Below, piece by piece: positions 1 through 11,989 of a DNA stretch of 64,000 nt (positions are counted from its first letter, which is position 1; each line of letters begins with the position of its first letter). A program made the position numbers and the translations under genes. The stretch covers positions 6,022,001 through 6,086,000 of the forward strand of contig JAFMOC010000003.1 of the NCBI GenBank assembly GCA_019802505.1. The letters are read 5' to 3'. The notes beneath the pieces were generated by a model. It saw nothing but the letters and a program-made list of their open reading frames with translations. It searched no databases and was not told the origin of the DNA. Source of the DNA: Corydoras sp. C115 (taxonomy: Eukaryota > Chordata > Actinopteri > Siluriformes > Callichthyidae).

Positions 1-480
1 ACCACTGGCAGTTAATCTGAAACTCGAGCAGTGGAGGCATTAGGAGGGGGCAAAACATCCTTTTCTGTTATGGCCAGATCATGGGAATCCAACTAGCTAC
101 TTCTTGGCCAATTTATGAACATGTCTTATAGACTAGGTTAAAAGAACTCCAGACACCCTCTCTGCAGTAGACTCAATCCAAAGAAGATGCAAACCTCAAC
201 CCGGAGGTTCATCAGCCAGCAATTTTCATGCAGGACAATGCCCCGTCACACAGTAAAATGGGTAAAGCAGCGCTTTGAAACTGAAATTATTGAAACAATG
301 AAATAGCCAGCCCAAAATCATGACCAAAAATCCTTGGTGACAAAGTCACCCACAACAGTCACAGAACTGTGGAAGATGCCAGAAGACAAGTAGACCAAAA
401 TCACAGCAGAGCAGGGTGAGAGATTAGTGATGTCCTGTGGCCGCAGATCTGCTGAAGTCCTTTAAAGCAATGGCCTGTAC
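1..480 (+). pseudogene. Decayed Tc1/mariner transposase, C-terminal part
   Basis: Translation around 230-290 gives a block reading FMQDNAPSHSKMGKAAL, the second-catalytic-aspartate motif of Tc1/mariner transposases (the D of QDN). It is followed at once by an in-frame TGA. Further on, shifted frames give WPAQNHD-like and VTELWKMPE-like pieces, the region where the third acidic residue normally lies. The element runs off the left edge and carries stops and frameshifts, so it is dead. It is on the plus strand, opposite to brinp1, and lies in a brinp1 intron. The family is clear; the exact subfamily is not. Confidence 0.75.
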
Positions 481-1722
481 ACTTATTTCTAACTCTAATG
501 ATTATTGACTATTGTAACCTTCAGCTTTGTAGTTGTAATATTTATCTGTGTTCTACAGTCATTGCTGTTCTTTAATTATGATCATCACATTTTATTTTTG
601 CAAAATAAAGGTTTTATGTTGAAATACTTTGGTTATTTTGTAAAACATTGTTCTAGTGTCATGGTGTACCCTTTTCCAAAAAGTCTTTCAAATGTTGATC
701 AACATAGATTGCTTTATTTCCGAAAAAATCTAGTGTTCATACATTGTTCTCCAAGTTTAAAATTAAAATTATCTAATCGCCAATGTATGTAACAGTCAAT
801 AGAATTACAATTCATACCCTTTATTCAATGTAATGACATAAAACGAAAACTATAATAAGTATAATAAGTAAAACTATCAAAGGCTCTTTCCTGGTCATTC
901 TTTAACCCTTACTCAGTCCAATATTCACCTTTCACCTTTTACTTTCTTTCTATTATAAAGTCATTTGTTTAGCTTAACGCATCCTCATGTTAATACCTTG
1001 GTAAATTCCATCATCTCTTTACTCAAAGTTTAATGGTCAAAAGTTTAAATCAACTGGATATTCTTCCTGTTATTAAAGTGAAGTGGGAAATTGAGATGAA
1101 TACATTGGTCTTTATGTTTGAATAAGAAATATAAAATATGCTGCCCCCATTTTATTTATAAAAACAGGAATTTGAAATGGATGATTCTGACCTAAGCAGA
1201 ATAGATGGACTAAGTGCAATTTTTCAGTTGCTGTGTGTGCTTATTTCTTTTTCTCCTGAGTCAGCAGCCATTGTAGGTTTTACTTCATCTGGTCATGCTT
1301 CACTTCCTGCTGCTGGCCCTGTCACTATTAACTAAAACCTGTGCTGACAGGCATATAGAGGGATGGCAGGAATGCAGTGGTTAGTGGTTTTGTTAAACTA
1401 TTAATCCAATACTTACATTTACATAAAATAAAAAAATAAAATAAAACATTTCAACATTTATTAAAAATGTATGCATAAAGAAGAAACTTGAAACATAATT
1501 TGATGCAAAATGAATGTGAATCCCAACGCTTCTGTTATTACATACATTATGTGATAAGCCATGAAGTGTGTTAAAGTTTAGGTTTTTATTTCAGAAAATA
1601 GATTCCCTTAAATATCGCCAAGCCATCTAAACAGAAAATAAAAATCTATAAATCTGTAACATTGGTAAGTGCTGGCTTTGCACCCTTACATCAATTCATC
1701 GGAGTATGTATATACACACATT
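481..1722. other. brinp1 intron sequence, no gene seen
   Basis: AT-rich intron downstream of the 1746-1915 exon in brinp1 orientation. The first part, up to about 650, probably includes the 3' non-coding end of the Tc1/mariner element. The 95-codon ORF at 505-792 has no recognisable features. Nothing else is supported. Confidence 0.5.
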
Positions 1723-1743
1723 TTATTATTATTATTATTATTT
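1723..1743 (-). repeat. (AAT)n microsatellite at a splice donor
   Basis: Read on the minus strand the exon ends AAG, followed by GTAAAT and then a run of AAT triplets. The repeat therefore starts inside the 5' splice-site consensus of this brinp1 exon. Confidence 0.9.
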
Positions 1744-1745
1744 AC

Positions 1746-1915
1746 CTTAATGGCATTAGTGGAGATCTGAATTTCATGAAGTCTGCGCATGGTGCCATCC
1801 CGGTCAATGAAGTAGGATGAGGCCAGCTGGTGCAGTGCTTCTACCCCCTGTGTGGCATTCACCATCTTGCGGTCCAGTTTGTTTTTTGCCATGTACATGG
1901 TAAGAGCTTCCTCAC
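1746..1915 (-). CDS. brinp1: brinp1 coding exon (third coding exon seen), MACPF region
   Basis: This 170-base exon encodes 56 full codons plus the last two bases of a split glycine. It begins with EEALTMYMAKNKLDRK, continues through VEALHQLASSYF and IDRDGTMRRLHEIQ, and ends STNAIK. This matches vertebrate BRINP1 closely as I remember it, and less well BRINP2/3. BRINPs are secreted or ER-associated neural glycoproteins with a MACPF domain, linked to brakes on neural cell-cycle progression. The acceptor is AACAG before 1915 and the donor GTAAAT begins at 1745; the phase (1 in, 0 out) fits the neighbouring exon exactly. An N-glycosylation sequon NAT is present. The next residue in the family is a valine, encoded by an exon left of the window. 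No stops or frameshifts are seen, so the gene looks intact here. Confidence 0.95.
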
Positions 1916-2876
1916 CTGTTCCAGAAGTGAAAATCATAAGTATTATTAAGCATAAATATTTAACCATGTATCACAAACCAATATTGCTAGACTAATAAAT
2001 TATACATTTGTTGATGTCATTTCATTAACCAAATGATTACAAGATTATCAGCACCCAAACTATAATTCATCAAGGCAAACCCTTGATTTACATCACCATC
2101 TTTACACAATAACAGTGGCATCTCGGTCATAAAAAGTAAAAAAATGGGGGAACGTGGAGACAAGAATATAAGTAATTTCATTAGTAATAACATTTTGCCC
2201 ACATAATTCATAAATTACATTACAGGTTTTAAACACAACTCAGTCATGGTAACATACAACTTACACGCAACATTCAAACAACATTACAAAGCATAAAAAC
2301 CCAACCTTTTCAAAAACTATATGACATGCACATAACACCACTGTGAGTGAAATCAATTTAAACTAAATATAACTCATGGATGATGATAGTTGGGGTTTAT
2401 TGCCATGTCAGCACAATTATAGAGAACTGTGTGGCATGTCACATTTCAAGTATATTTTTTTACTACATAAGGTGTTCTAGCTTAAGTGTGTTAAAGTAAT
2501 TATATATTTTTTCTAGTGAAGTCTTGTCAAAAATTTCTTTGATGTTGTCTACATGTACGTTTTGTCATCTTGGTGGCTGCAGGACAAGACTAATCAAGTG
2601 TGTTTAATTGTCATGATGCAATTTTGACAGATAGGGAGTTCTTCTCCTGTAAGCAAATGTTTATGCATCAGTTAGGAGTGTCCTATGCACAACCTTGTGT
2701 GAATAACTTCAGATCAAATCAGATTTATTTTTGGTTTGATTTTTTGGATTTGTTGTTGATTATTATGTTACCTCATTCCCTTCTGGAAAAGCCAGAAACT
2801 AAACAGCCTTACATAATGAACTCACATGAGAAGGAGTCACAAGAGAAAAAAAAAGGAAAGTTCATTTTATTATTTT
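1916..2876 (-). other. brinp1 intron, no gene seen
   Basis: AT-rich sequence beginning with the polypyrimidine/acceptor zone of the 1915 exon. I see no gene, structured RNA or clear mobile element in it. The 64-codon ORF at 2017-2211 and the start of the ORF at 2600 look random. Confidence 0.5.
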
Positions 2877-2890
2877 ACATAAACATAACA

Positions 2891-3209
2891 CGGTTAGCAC
2901 GACCGCCTCTCAACGCTAGGGATTCCCGGTTCGAATCCCAATCTGGGTGGAGTTTCCACGTTGTCCACGTTTCCTCCGGGTTCTCCAGTTTCCTCCCACA
3001 GTCCAAAAACATGGATCCAGTTCAATTGAATTCTCTAAATTGTCCCATATAGAGTGTGTTTGTGTGAGGGAGTGAGTGTGCCCAGCGATAGATTGGTGCC
3101 CTGTCCTGGGTGTATCTGCCCAGCGCCCGAAATGTTCTCCCCTGGATGGACATGGGGAACCCCACCGGAACCCTAGTAGAGGATAAAGCAGAAGATAATG
3201 GATGGATGG
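2891..3209 (+). mobile_element. tRNA-derived SINE (DANA/Mermaid-like), lacking the A box
   Basis: The body matches the other copies in this window: B box GGTTCGAATCCC, the GTTTCCTCCGGGTTCTCC core, the CCCAGCGATAGATTGG block, and a GATAATGGATGGATGG tail. The 5' end begins at CGGTTAGCACG, so the A-box segment TGGCTTAGTGG is missing. Imperfect 14-base target duplications (ACATAAACATAACA at 2877 and ACATAAAAATAACT at 3210) show that it inserted already lacking this part. Confidence 0.9.
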
Positions 3210-3223
3210 ACATAAAAATAACT

Positions 3224-5106
3224 ATTTCAGGTACATACACATCCTACATGCATACGTGAGGTGGCAGCCTACTTTTACTGTTGTGTACCTCAGATAGCAT
3301 GTGCACCTCACTTCACAAAAATGTACGAGGCCAACAACTTAAATGTATATGAATTGTATTACTCTAACATTTTTAGTGTAAGCTATATCATATCTTTACC
3401 TTAAACGCCATCTTTATCATTTTTACATTTTATACCTAATGTCCTACACATAAAACCTCAGTGTACAACAACCTTAAACCTACAGTGATCTTAGGGCTTA
3501 TTTATATTGTCCTGTGCCTTTCACAACGTTAAATTACTGTTCTGTAATGTAAGTGTAAGTGATCATTATGTTGCACACATGCTTTTATGTCTCAACTTGA
3601 TCCAGCTTGATTTTCTGATTTATAATGTTGAGGAGCTCTGAGATACTGCCTGGTTGGATAGCAGATGTTCTGGTTCTCTAATCAGTGGTGGGTTGAGCAC
3701 ATTTTCTAGGAACTCTCCTTTTTATTAGGAGTCTGTGTTTTTCAACACAGTTATCATTAAGATCTGAGGTATATCTGAGCATTTGCCTATTTTCCAGAGA
3801 TTTCTCCATCCGTGTTCTTTGGTTTTTAAACAATAAATCATCCTGTTTCCCTCCAGATCCCTCATAAGTAATGTACATAGTTTTTATTTTTTTCAAAGTG
3901 AGCCATACCAATGTTCAAGGTAAAATGTTGTCTCAGGCCTTTCAGACAGGAGGCTAAGCTGCCTGTCTAAATAATAAAAAAAAATGCTTAATGCTTTTAC
4001 CTAATTAAGGCTGCACTTTTAATTGTGTGATGTTAATACCTCTGATCACAAGCAAGCATTTGCAAGATGCTCTGTCTCCTGATTACTGTGATCTTAAAAA
4101 GGCTTCTTTTAAACACAAGAAAATAAAACTGTCACCACTCTGTCCATTTTAGTGCACAATTAACATCCTGTTGAGCAACTTTTCTTGTACAGGACACCTT
4201 ACAACTGGATTTAATCTCTCCAACAGGCCAGAAACTTTTCCATGTTGGACCATAGAATCACATACAATTTGATCTGTATCCATCCAGGTAATTAGTGAAA
4301 GAAAGTATACAATTCAGATGAGCATAAGCACTAGTAATCACTATTCTGTCCATATTATCTAGTGGTTCAAATAGTCACATAAGTTCCAAGACAGAATCTG
4401 TTTGCCTGGGAGAGTTACAGGTTGGAAGATTGCTCTTGGATTCCAGCAGTTATTATTAGAAAGTTCTGTTGGGACTGTAAGGGACATCATGCTAATAGGC
4501 CAGTTAGACTTGAAGTGATGTTATAGATTGTACGGTCTATAGTCTTCTTGCTTGTGTTTGTTTTTCTTACATTTTGCATACCATTGTTTAAAATTTTATT
4601 GTTCTACTCAAATTTGTAGGGTTTTTTTCTGATTATTCCTATGTATTTTTGTTTGCAGGATAGTGAAGGGTCATTGTTTGCACTTCTACTTTTGCTTTCG
4701 GTTTCCTCAAAGTTGTTTTCTGGCTCAGTTGCAATGGTTTGAGCTTTATTTTTCTTCCTTTGTTCTAAAATCTGTCTGTTTTTCATTTTCTAGTTTAAAT
4801 TCATTTTACCTATTAACATTACATATAATACAATACCGTGAGTGTATAAGCTAGTGTCTGAATCTTATCTGGGATGGCTTTATTTCTGTTTTTTTTTTTT
4901 CCTTCATCAGCCATTTATTCCAGTTTATTTTAGTTCGGATGCCTCACATTACTTATCCCTCTTTGGTCTTGTCTAAAAAAAAATCAACATTTATTTTAGG
5001 AAACGTTTTTACATAGTCAACATATGCAGATCATGTTCAGTTTCGTCAGTAAGTCGAGATACCAGAACTTCATGCCATGCTTTTTCAGTTCTTAAGTATT
5101 GTGTGC

Positions 5107-5107
<1 letters not shown>
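3224..5107 (-). other. brinp1 intron, no gene seen
   Basis: About 1.9 kb without a recognisable repeat or gene, AT-rich throughout. The short ORFs at 3678-3911 and 4604-4854 have no domain features and overlap on opposite strands. Confidence 0.45.

Positions 5108-5182
<75 letters not shown>
5108..5182. repeat. (TA)n microsatellite
   Basis: An uninterrupted TA dinucleotide tract of about 75 bases. Its translation as a tyrosine/isoleucine run is an artefact. Confidence 0.98.
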
Positions 5183-5184
<2 letters not shown>

Positions 5185-5610
5185 TATTTAAACTCTGCTT
5201 TCACACTGAATGAACGCGAAGTTCATTCAGCACCTATTCTTCCTTCAGGCTTTGGTCTAGCACTCCCCTTGACACTCCTATCTGTTCTATCTTAGGGTTT
5301 GTTATTTTGTCTACTAAAGACAACCTCACTAGACATTTCCCAGTTTCGTCACGCATAGCCAGTGTAGGGTTCTCTTTCTACAGCGTATTTCTGATATCTG
5401 TGTATCTTGTTATATTGGTTTGTTCTTTTGCTCGGTGTTGTGCTCTGCCCAGTCCTCCGTTCCAGGTTCCACACCTCAGCCTGGGTCCAGTTGGCAACAC
5501 CCCTCTCAATCAGTACTCCTCCTGCATAACCCTACCTCTGCCTTGCTTCTCAATAAACATTTATTGTTCTGCATCTACGTCTCCAGACCACTCCTTACGT
5601 ACAGTTTGTG

Positions 5611-5613
<3 letters not shown>
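5183..5613 (+). mobile_element. Probable solo LTR
   Basis: A 430-base block of more even base composition sits between two AT tracts. Near its 3' end it has CTCAATAAACATTTATTG, a polyadenylation signal in a U3-R-U5-like position. A T/C-rich U5-like stretch follows, ending in TTTGTGACA. This is the usual layout of fish Ty3/gypsy LTRs, and a gypsy reverse transcriptase remnant lies 150 bases further on in the opposite orientation. No TG...CA ends or target duplication can be confirmed because both sides are microsatellite. The call is an inference from layout. Confidence 0.45.
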
Positions 5614-5667
<54 letters not shown>

Positions 5668-5690
5668 TATATATATACATACATACATAT
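5614..5690. repeat. (TA)n microsatellite, degenerate end
   Basis: TA dinucleotide tract to 5664, then an interrupted TATACA-rich tail to about 5690. Confidence 0.97.
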
Positions 5691-5731
5691 GGTTATTAAT
5701 TGTTCACGATCTGTATCTAGCTCTGGACCCT

Positions 5732-6004
5732 TCACATATTCATAAATTTTCTTACACTTTTTTGTGCATAATTGTGAACTGCAGACATCATGTTGCATGT
5801 CTTACCATGCAATACAAAAAAATGTATAAGGTTCCAAATGATGTTAAAAGTGCCAAGTTGTGTGCTTTTTTGATTCAAGACAATTTCATTGAGCCCTGAT
5901 GCTGCATCCAGCTTGGTAAAATAACATGCCCCTGCCATTGTTAGTCTAATTTGGAGACAGTTTCTCGTTATCCATCTGTTCAGATCTTTTGGGTCGAGCC
6001 ACAT
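5732..6004 (-). pseudogene. Ty3/gypsy reverse transcriptase fragment
   Basis: A 90-codon minus-strand ORF begins MWLDPKDLNRWITRN, then AGACYFTKLDAASGLNEIVL, then LGTFN. This is the start of the Ty3/gypsy reverse transcriptase domain: (C)LDPKDLN, then the F-x-KLDA-x-SG block carrying the first catalytic aspartate, then TFN. Only the N-terminal portion of the domain is left; the sequence after LGTFN does not match and the YVDD box is absent. Bases between LDPKDLN and AGA appear deleted (the usual PLP segment is short). It is a dead retroelement fragment in a brinp1 intron. Confidence 0.75.
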
Positions 6005-7063
6005 TCATGAATTATTATTATTTATTTTTTTATGATCACCAGTAAGATCGACTTCTTAAAGGCATCATTCCACTCCCTCAACTACATTGATCTGGTCTCA
6101 TTCATTTTCTTTTCTTTAAAGTGACTGGAATATTATACTACATATATCTCAGGCTTTGTATTTTACTCCATTGTATTCATTGCTTGGATTCCCCCACTTG
6201 TACTTTTTTTCCCAGAAGTTATTTTATTTTTTGATTTCTACTTTATTTTTTCAGAAGAAAAATAGGAAATAAATTATTTATTTATCAAAGTATTTTTACT
6301 TATGGTTTTAAGGTTTTTTGATAAGTAGTACCAACAAAACCAACATTTTCATGTGGATACCAAACCAAAACATTTGCCAGGTGGCACCACTTTTACTACT
6401 GCACAAGCAAAAAGAAAATGAATAGCAGAAACAAAAGGTTAGTGGGGGCTTACCAATTCTGTCCTAAATGCTGATGGGAGCCCTTATTCCAACTAGCCAT
6501 TCGCTCAGAGCACCGCCAATTATTGGCTTCAGATGCATCCACAGGTGGAGCAAATCACAGATGCACCCGATCCTAATTATCATGACAGCACTGTGCACAC
6601 CACTGGCGGGAACTGTGTGGCTACAGATAAAAAAAAGCCTCTAGCCACAGCTATTACATTACACATCATGTCGTTTTAGGCCACTCACACATAACCTTGA
6701 TGTCTGACCCTTTTATTATACCTTCTGTGATTCAAAGGGAAACCATGAGAGTGGCAGAAATTGGAGAGGGATTGATTTTACAACTTCATCTGGTCTTTAC
6801 TATCAACACTAAACCTTCACCAATACAGTTCCTCAACAAACACCTGGGTGACAATAGAGAAAATATTTTTTGACTTCTCTAAAAATGTATTCAATCAGTG
6901 CTATCAGACTTCCAAAGACTGTTAGTTTGAAGACATTTCTACTGAATGGTCATTCATTGGTCAATCATGTGCCCGAATCACATGTTTTACTGAAATCCAT
7001 GGCTATCACACACATATTAATTGTTTAATGCACTTTTCATTACCTTGTCCTTCCTAATTACTA
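6005..7063 (-). other. brinp1 intron, no gene seen
   Basis: About 1 kb of intron. A patch at 6430-6660 has more balanced composition and may be an old mobile-element remnant, but I cannot name it. Confidence 0.4.
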
Positions 7064-7928
7064 GTGTAGGACCCTCTTAAAAATGTTCTGTAAATTGTGT
7101 TTGTGTATATAAGGGGTTAAAGAACTCGATTTCCCATCACCTTTTGCGGTTTTGGCGCCCGATATAGTTGTTTTCCCGCCATTCCAATGAGGAGGGCGGA
7201 CGGATGGAAAGAACGATAGTGAGAGGAGCAGGTAAAGTTAGTGACCGGACTCGAGAAAGTTGAGCGTATAGCCATTTAGAGCTGTTTGTTTCTTTTCTCT
7301 TTCGGGTTCTGCATTAGTCCACGGCGGCGCAGTTTTAGTTTCTTTTTGATCGCGGAATATTTTTGTGCGGCTGTTCATCCGCATCGTCACGTTCTGGGAC
7401 TAGAGAGAACTGTGAGTGTGGAGTGCATGCTGTGGGGAGACCACCTAGGGAGACCACTTCGCCACGCGTTAAGCTGCATTGGACCCACGGATCTGAATAC
7501 ACATTCAGCTTTGAGCCTGGCTAATCTAAGCTGTGGTGTTGAAGCTGGGAACGCTTTGACACTTCGTCCACGTGCTTGTCGGGATTCGTGAGTATCGGTT
7601 CGTCTGACTCGGTTGACTTTTCGAACCAATTTTTTTGTGCACCAACGAATGGGCCCCAACGATAGAAGCGCTTAATTTGACTTATTCAACTGAACTGTTT
7701 ATTCTGGATACACATTTTTCTTCTCTTTCTTTTAAAAAGGGTTATTTACACAAACTATTTGTGGTTTGATTGATTATTTCGATGTTATATTCTACGCGAT
7801 TGTTTATTGAGACACCAGTAAATATTCATATTAAATATTAGCTTAAGTAAGGTTGATTTATTGTCATCATTATTTGTTTGAGATGTATGCCCCCTAAATT
7901 CTATTGGGCGCCTTTAGGGAGGTGTTAC
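7064..7928 (+). mobile_element. Candidate LTR with CpG-rich promoter-like core
   Basis: The block begins TGTAGGACCC after AT-rich intron and ends GGAGGTGTTACA, so it has the TG...CA ends of an LTR, about 865 bases apart. A TATATAAG box lies at about 7106. It is followed by several hundred bases with far more CpG than the surroundings, about 7130-7690, including GGCGCCCG and CACGGCGGCGC. A good splice-donor match, CAGGTAAAG, lies near 7228. No coding sequence is recognised; the overlapping ORFs at 7286-7659 occur on both strands. The flanking five bases do not form a convincing target duplication, so an old host CpG promoter is the alternative. Confidence 0.4.
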
Positions 7929-10900
7929 ACGAGCACATACTGTTAATCAACATGTCACTGAAATTGTTCATTTAAGCCCCTCTGGGTCAAACAAGAGACC
8001 AACATCATTTTGACTCTCATTGAGATAAACATGTTTGCTCCTAATTTTAACCTCAATTTTATCTCAACGCAATTTCTCATTGTCACTTAATTATATTTTG
8101 TCTTTTTCACATATACCCCTACCTAAAGGTAAGGAAATCAATACAGTAGCTTATTTAAACTGCAGGAAATTGTTCAGAAAACACCACTCCATTGTGTCAT
8201 TGTGCTCAGTTAGTGGGGTCTCCAGCGATCCAAATGCATCATATTCCTATAGACATATAACAATGTCCTAATGCTAAGCAAAAGATTCCTAAAGTGGCTA
8301 TCAATGTTGGCATCAATGAGGTTTGCACCAATCTGAGGTTCCAAAAGCTAATGTTAAAATATTTTTTAACTGGCTAGAACAATGTCTGATGCAGTGGTCC
8401 CCTGCCAATCATTTGTGATGATGAGACCTACAGCACACTGCTGCATTTAACTCCTGTATATTTGAATGCTGGATAACTTTTGTTGATACTGGTGAACTTT
8501 TGTTGTAAGAACTAGGATCCTTAGATTTTTCCAATTCTATTTTGGAAAGGTCTTGTCCACAGAAATTCTTAATAACATTTTTATCAACTGTCACATGATC
8601 CCAAATCTGTCTGTAGTTAATTAATCTTTATCCAAAATTAAAACCTGCTCTGTTTAAACACTTACTACTTTTAGTAAACTTTAAAACGTTGTTAATGTTA
8701 ATAAGTACCTTTAAACAGTTATGAATATATGTAAATTAAACATATGGATTTTGAGTTTTAGATTCAGTAAAATAAATGATAATTGGATATTATTTATTCA
8801 TGAGTTCTTTACCTGTCTATGTTCCATCTACCAGATTTTACATGAACTGCTCTCGTCTTTTGCCTGTGGCCAGCAGAGGGCTAGTTTTTGCTCACTGTCT
8901 GATCTTGCTTTCTGTGGGATTGGCAAAATTTTGCATAACTCTGCTGCCAGCAGTAAGATGGTGCTATGTTCCCTGTTCCCTCCCCTCTCGCCCACATCAG
9001 CAGTGGGATGAATGGTCTGAAAATATATGACACTAATACCAAACAGCCAGCAGAGAACATAGAAACGGTAGCCACACACTGTAACAAAATATGCTGTTAA
9101 ATGCTTACACACCCCTCAGAAAAAACCCAAGTTTAGAAATTGACACTCACTAGGACTTAAACTGCTGGGACGGATGATTACCTTCATTGATTTCAAAATG
9201 TTGCGGCAAAGTGCATGCTGCCGCAATCTACATAGCTAAATAAAAAAATGCTATGAATGTAACATTCTTTTCTGTACTGCACCTGAAATTTGACTACAAA
9301 ACATTTGAATATTATCCAGTTTTGACTACTATTCATCTATCCTGCATGCTGGCCACTGTCCTGTGCTTCCCTATCTGAACAAACTAAGTAAAATTGTGCC
9401 AGCATGTTATATTTTTAAATTCATTTTTCATTAAAAGAATCACAATTTCTACTTTGATTTTGATGTGTATTTTCTTGACTCTGTGTTTCTGTATTTTTTA
9501 TGTGGCACCCAAGTCATGTTTTGTTGACTTTCAGAGAAGGCAGAAGTATGCAACATTTTTTTTCTGAAATAGAAGTATAAAAGTACAAGTTAGTAATAGT
9601 AAGCATTTGTTTGTCAAGTGCATGGAATTTCTCTTGTGCTGTGGCACGGATGCCTGTGTAGTGATGCAAAATACATTTTCAGTAGCGGTGTGAGAGTGCT
9701 GTGGTGCGAAAGTCAGGTGAAACGTAGGTCCGAAACCTGCCATGCTGGCAGTGCAGCCAGAAGTGGAAGTGAAGGGCTTATTGCAGAGCAGGGGGGAAGT
9801 AAAGCCGATGACATAGTGAGGAAGACTGGTAACAGGGACAAGTGCAACCAGGGAAGAGAGCAAATCAAACATCACAGCAAGGCGAATAAGGGATGTCCAT
9901 GGTGGAATGTGGAGGAGGCGTAATATCGGGAATGTAGCAAAAAGACTGAGTGACATCGGCGATTAGAGCCTGATCAGATTCTTATGACAAATGAACTTGA
10001 AACTTGAGTGACAATTCAGTGGAAGGGGAGTTCAACACAGACTTGATGGCAAGAAACTATAGGAAGGGTACACTGCAGTCTTTTAGTCCGGTACTTTTGG
10101 GGTTTCCCTAAAAGTATTGCCATGAAGGCAATAGGTAATGTAATGAGAAAGTAATGAGGTTGGTCTTTAATGATAAGAAAAAATGTGCAAAATAACAAAC
10201 ACTGATGACACGATGTAATGTATGCTCTACTTTCAAACAACCAAAACAATAACAATGAAAACCTAAAACGTGAGGGAGAAGGGAGGAGTTTATACAATAC
10301 TAGCGGTCTCATGGTAAAAACAAAAGACAACAAATAACTATAAGGGCATTTTTCCAAACACATAAAAACATTAAAGTAACAATAATGAAAACAAAAATAA
10401 AAGCATGGCAGGTACTACAGTATAAGTACCGTAGAAGGAATTTGTTATTTAGCACCTTTGTCTACATTTCTGTGGTCAGTGTATGCTTTTTTTATTTCAA
10501 ATCATTTTAATGATCAAGATCACGTGAAGCAGAATTTCCTAAAAACAGGAATGTTGCTCATGTTTTAGTAAAATAGCTTTTTACAAAGGAATAAAAAAAT
10601 GCTCAGAGCAAATGGATGTAGAAATACTTAATACCTTCCTGATCTGTAGTACTTGTACACTCACACAAAGTTTATGCCAACAGTTTACATATTTGAACAC
10701 ACAAACAGCAGTAGCAAATGCCTGGATCATTACATACAACATTTTATTTCATTATGTATATTCAATTATGAAACCCATCACTGTGTTTACTGAGTTGTGA
10801 ATTCAAGCTTGAATTTATTTGTTGTATTAATAAGAACAGGATGGCGGATTTGGACTTTGATCAAACAAAAAAATGTTTGTTGATCGTAAGGACTTGGAGT

Positions 10901-11192
10901 CAGCAAGACATATAATGCTGTCTGAGCTAAGGAATCTGAACTCTTCTGCATTTACTAATTTCGATTCACACTATTTTTATTCACACAATTACTAAATGCA
11001 TGTCGGGAAAAAATGAGGCCTTCAGCCCAAAACAAGTCTTTTTGTATATATTGTATGTTTTCATAATGTCAGCATTTAAATATTAAAGATATTTTAAAAT
11101 ATCCGGATTACAGTGATCAAATTGAAAACTAATATCATGACCCTTCTTCTGGATCTGTTCATAAATGCTGTCTCATCCATGAATGTTTTTAC
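7929..11192 (-). other. brinp1 intron; possible old retroelement between 9.5 and 10.4 kb
   Basis: Mostly featureless AT-rich intron. Between about 9600 and 9950 the GC content rises and both strands are open for 100 to 141 codons, with no recognisable motif. Between about 9990 and 10380 the minus strand has an ATTAAAGACC polyadenylation-like site inside a T/C-rich block, suggestive of a minus-strand LTR. I cannot define ends or a protein, so this is left as a possibility. Confidence 0.35.
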
Positions 11193-11383
11193 CTCCAAGT
11201 GTGGCTGAGATGAGTATGTGAGTGCCATATTTTTTGATGATGGTGTCAATGAAGTGCTGAGTGGATGGACGCCGTCCCAAAAGCCTCATGCTTCTTTGGA
11301 ATTCAGGCATGAGAGGCACTGGATTGTTGATCAAATCCCGTCGTTCAATGGCAGTGTTCCTCACCTTCCAACGTGCAAACTCC
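11193..11383 (-). CDS. brinp1: brinp1 coding exon (second coding exon), start of MACPF domain
   Basis: This 191-base exon has one base completing an arginine codon, 63 full codons, and one base of a split glycine. It encodes EFARWKVRNTAIERRDL, PVPLMPEFQRSMRLLGRRP and FIDTIIKKYGTHILISATLG, the MACPF-entry region of BRINP1. The KKYGTH motif is the conserved BRINP form. The acceptor is TGTTTACAG before 11383 and the donor GTAAAA starts at 11192. Phase 2 in and phase 1 out join perfectly to 54023 and 1915. No disruption is seen. As I recall the human protein, differences are few and conservative (for example INN for VRH, M for I, STQH for TTQQ). Confidence 0.96.
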
Positions 11384-11985
11384 CTGTAAACAGAATACCT
11401 TTGTGAGAAGAATGAAATCAATACTAAAAAAAGTACTATTGTTATTGATGTGACTATTATTAATTAGTTTCACCATTATAACATTATTGAAAGTCAAAAT
11501 CAATATTATTGTCAAATTTGCAAAAAAAAATTTCTATTAAATTTCTAAGACCAGCGGTGCAGTATTAAGAATTACACATTACACAAATATTACAAATTCA
11601 CCTGATGCTTAAGACGAAATGTTACTAGTACCTGAGAAGAAGTAAAGTGAAATATGATGTGCTCAGTTTTTTTTTTACCTGCAAAGATGCCTTTTTGTAG
11701 AAGACTCTTTTTACAGGTTTTCCCAAAGCATATGTAGTGTCTAAACTTCCGTCAGCCATTTTGTTTTACCATATGGTTTGTTGCACATGTACCTGATGGC
11801 ACTATGCAGGTTTGTTTAGTAACCCTGTAGATGGCCATCATTCATTAATAACAGTAAAACATTTGCATATAGAAAGTAACTTAAAATTAAATTGTGACCA
11901 CCATGTGTGAAAGGGTTAAATTTCACTTTTGATGTCATTAGTTGGCCTTTTATTTATATTTTTGGATACTCTTTTTTTTTTAATG
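11384..11985 (-). other. brinp1 intron, no gene seen
   Basis: AT-rich intron immediately upstream of the 11383 acceptor. No repeat or gene recognised. Confidence 0.5.
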
Positions 11986-11989
11986 CTGT

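Noticed and set aside
5077..5798. ORFs with tyrosine-isoleucine runs (also at 21194-21541, 34673-34937, 50991-51185)
   Set aside because: They are translations of TA microsatellites and have no independent coding signal.
8721..9112. Overlapping ORFs on both strands
   Set aside because: Four overlapping frames on two strands with no recognisable motif; chance openness.
9531..9956. 141-codon minus-strand ORF
   Set aside because: The opposite strand is open for 101 codons over the same bases, and no motif or splice context supports either.
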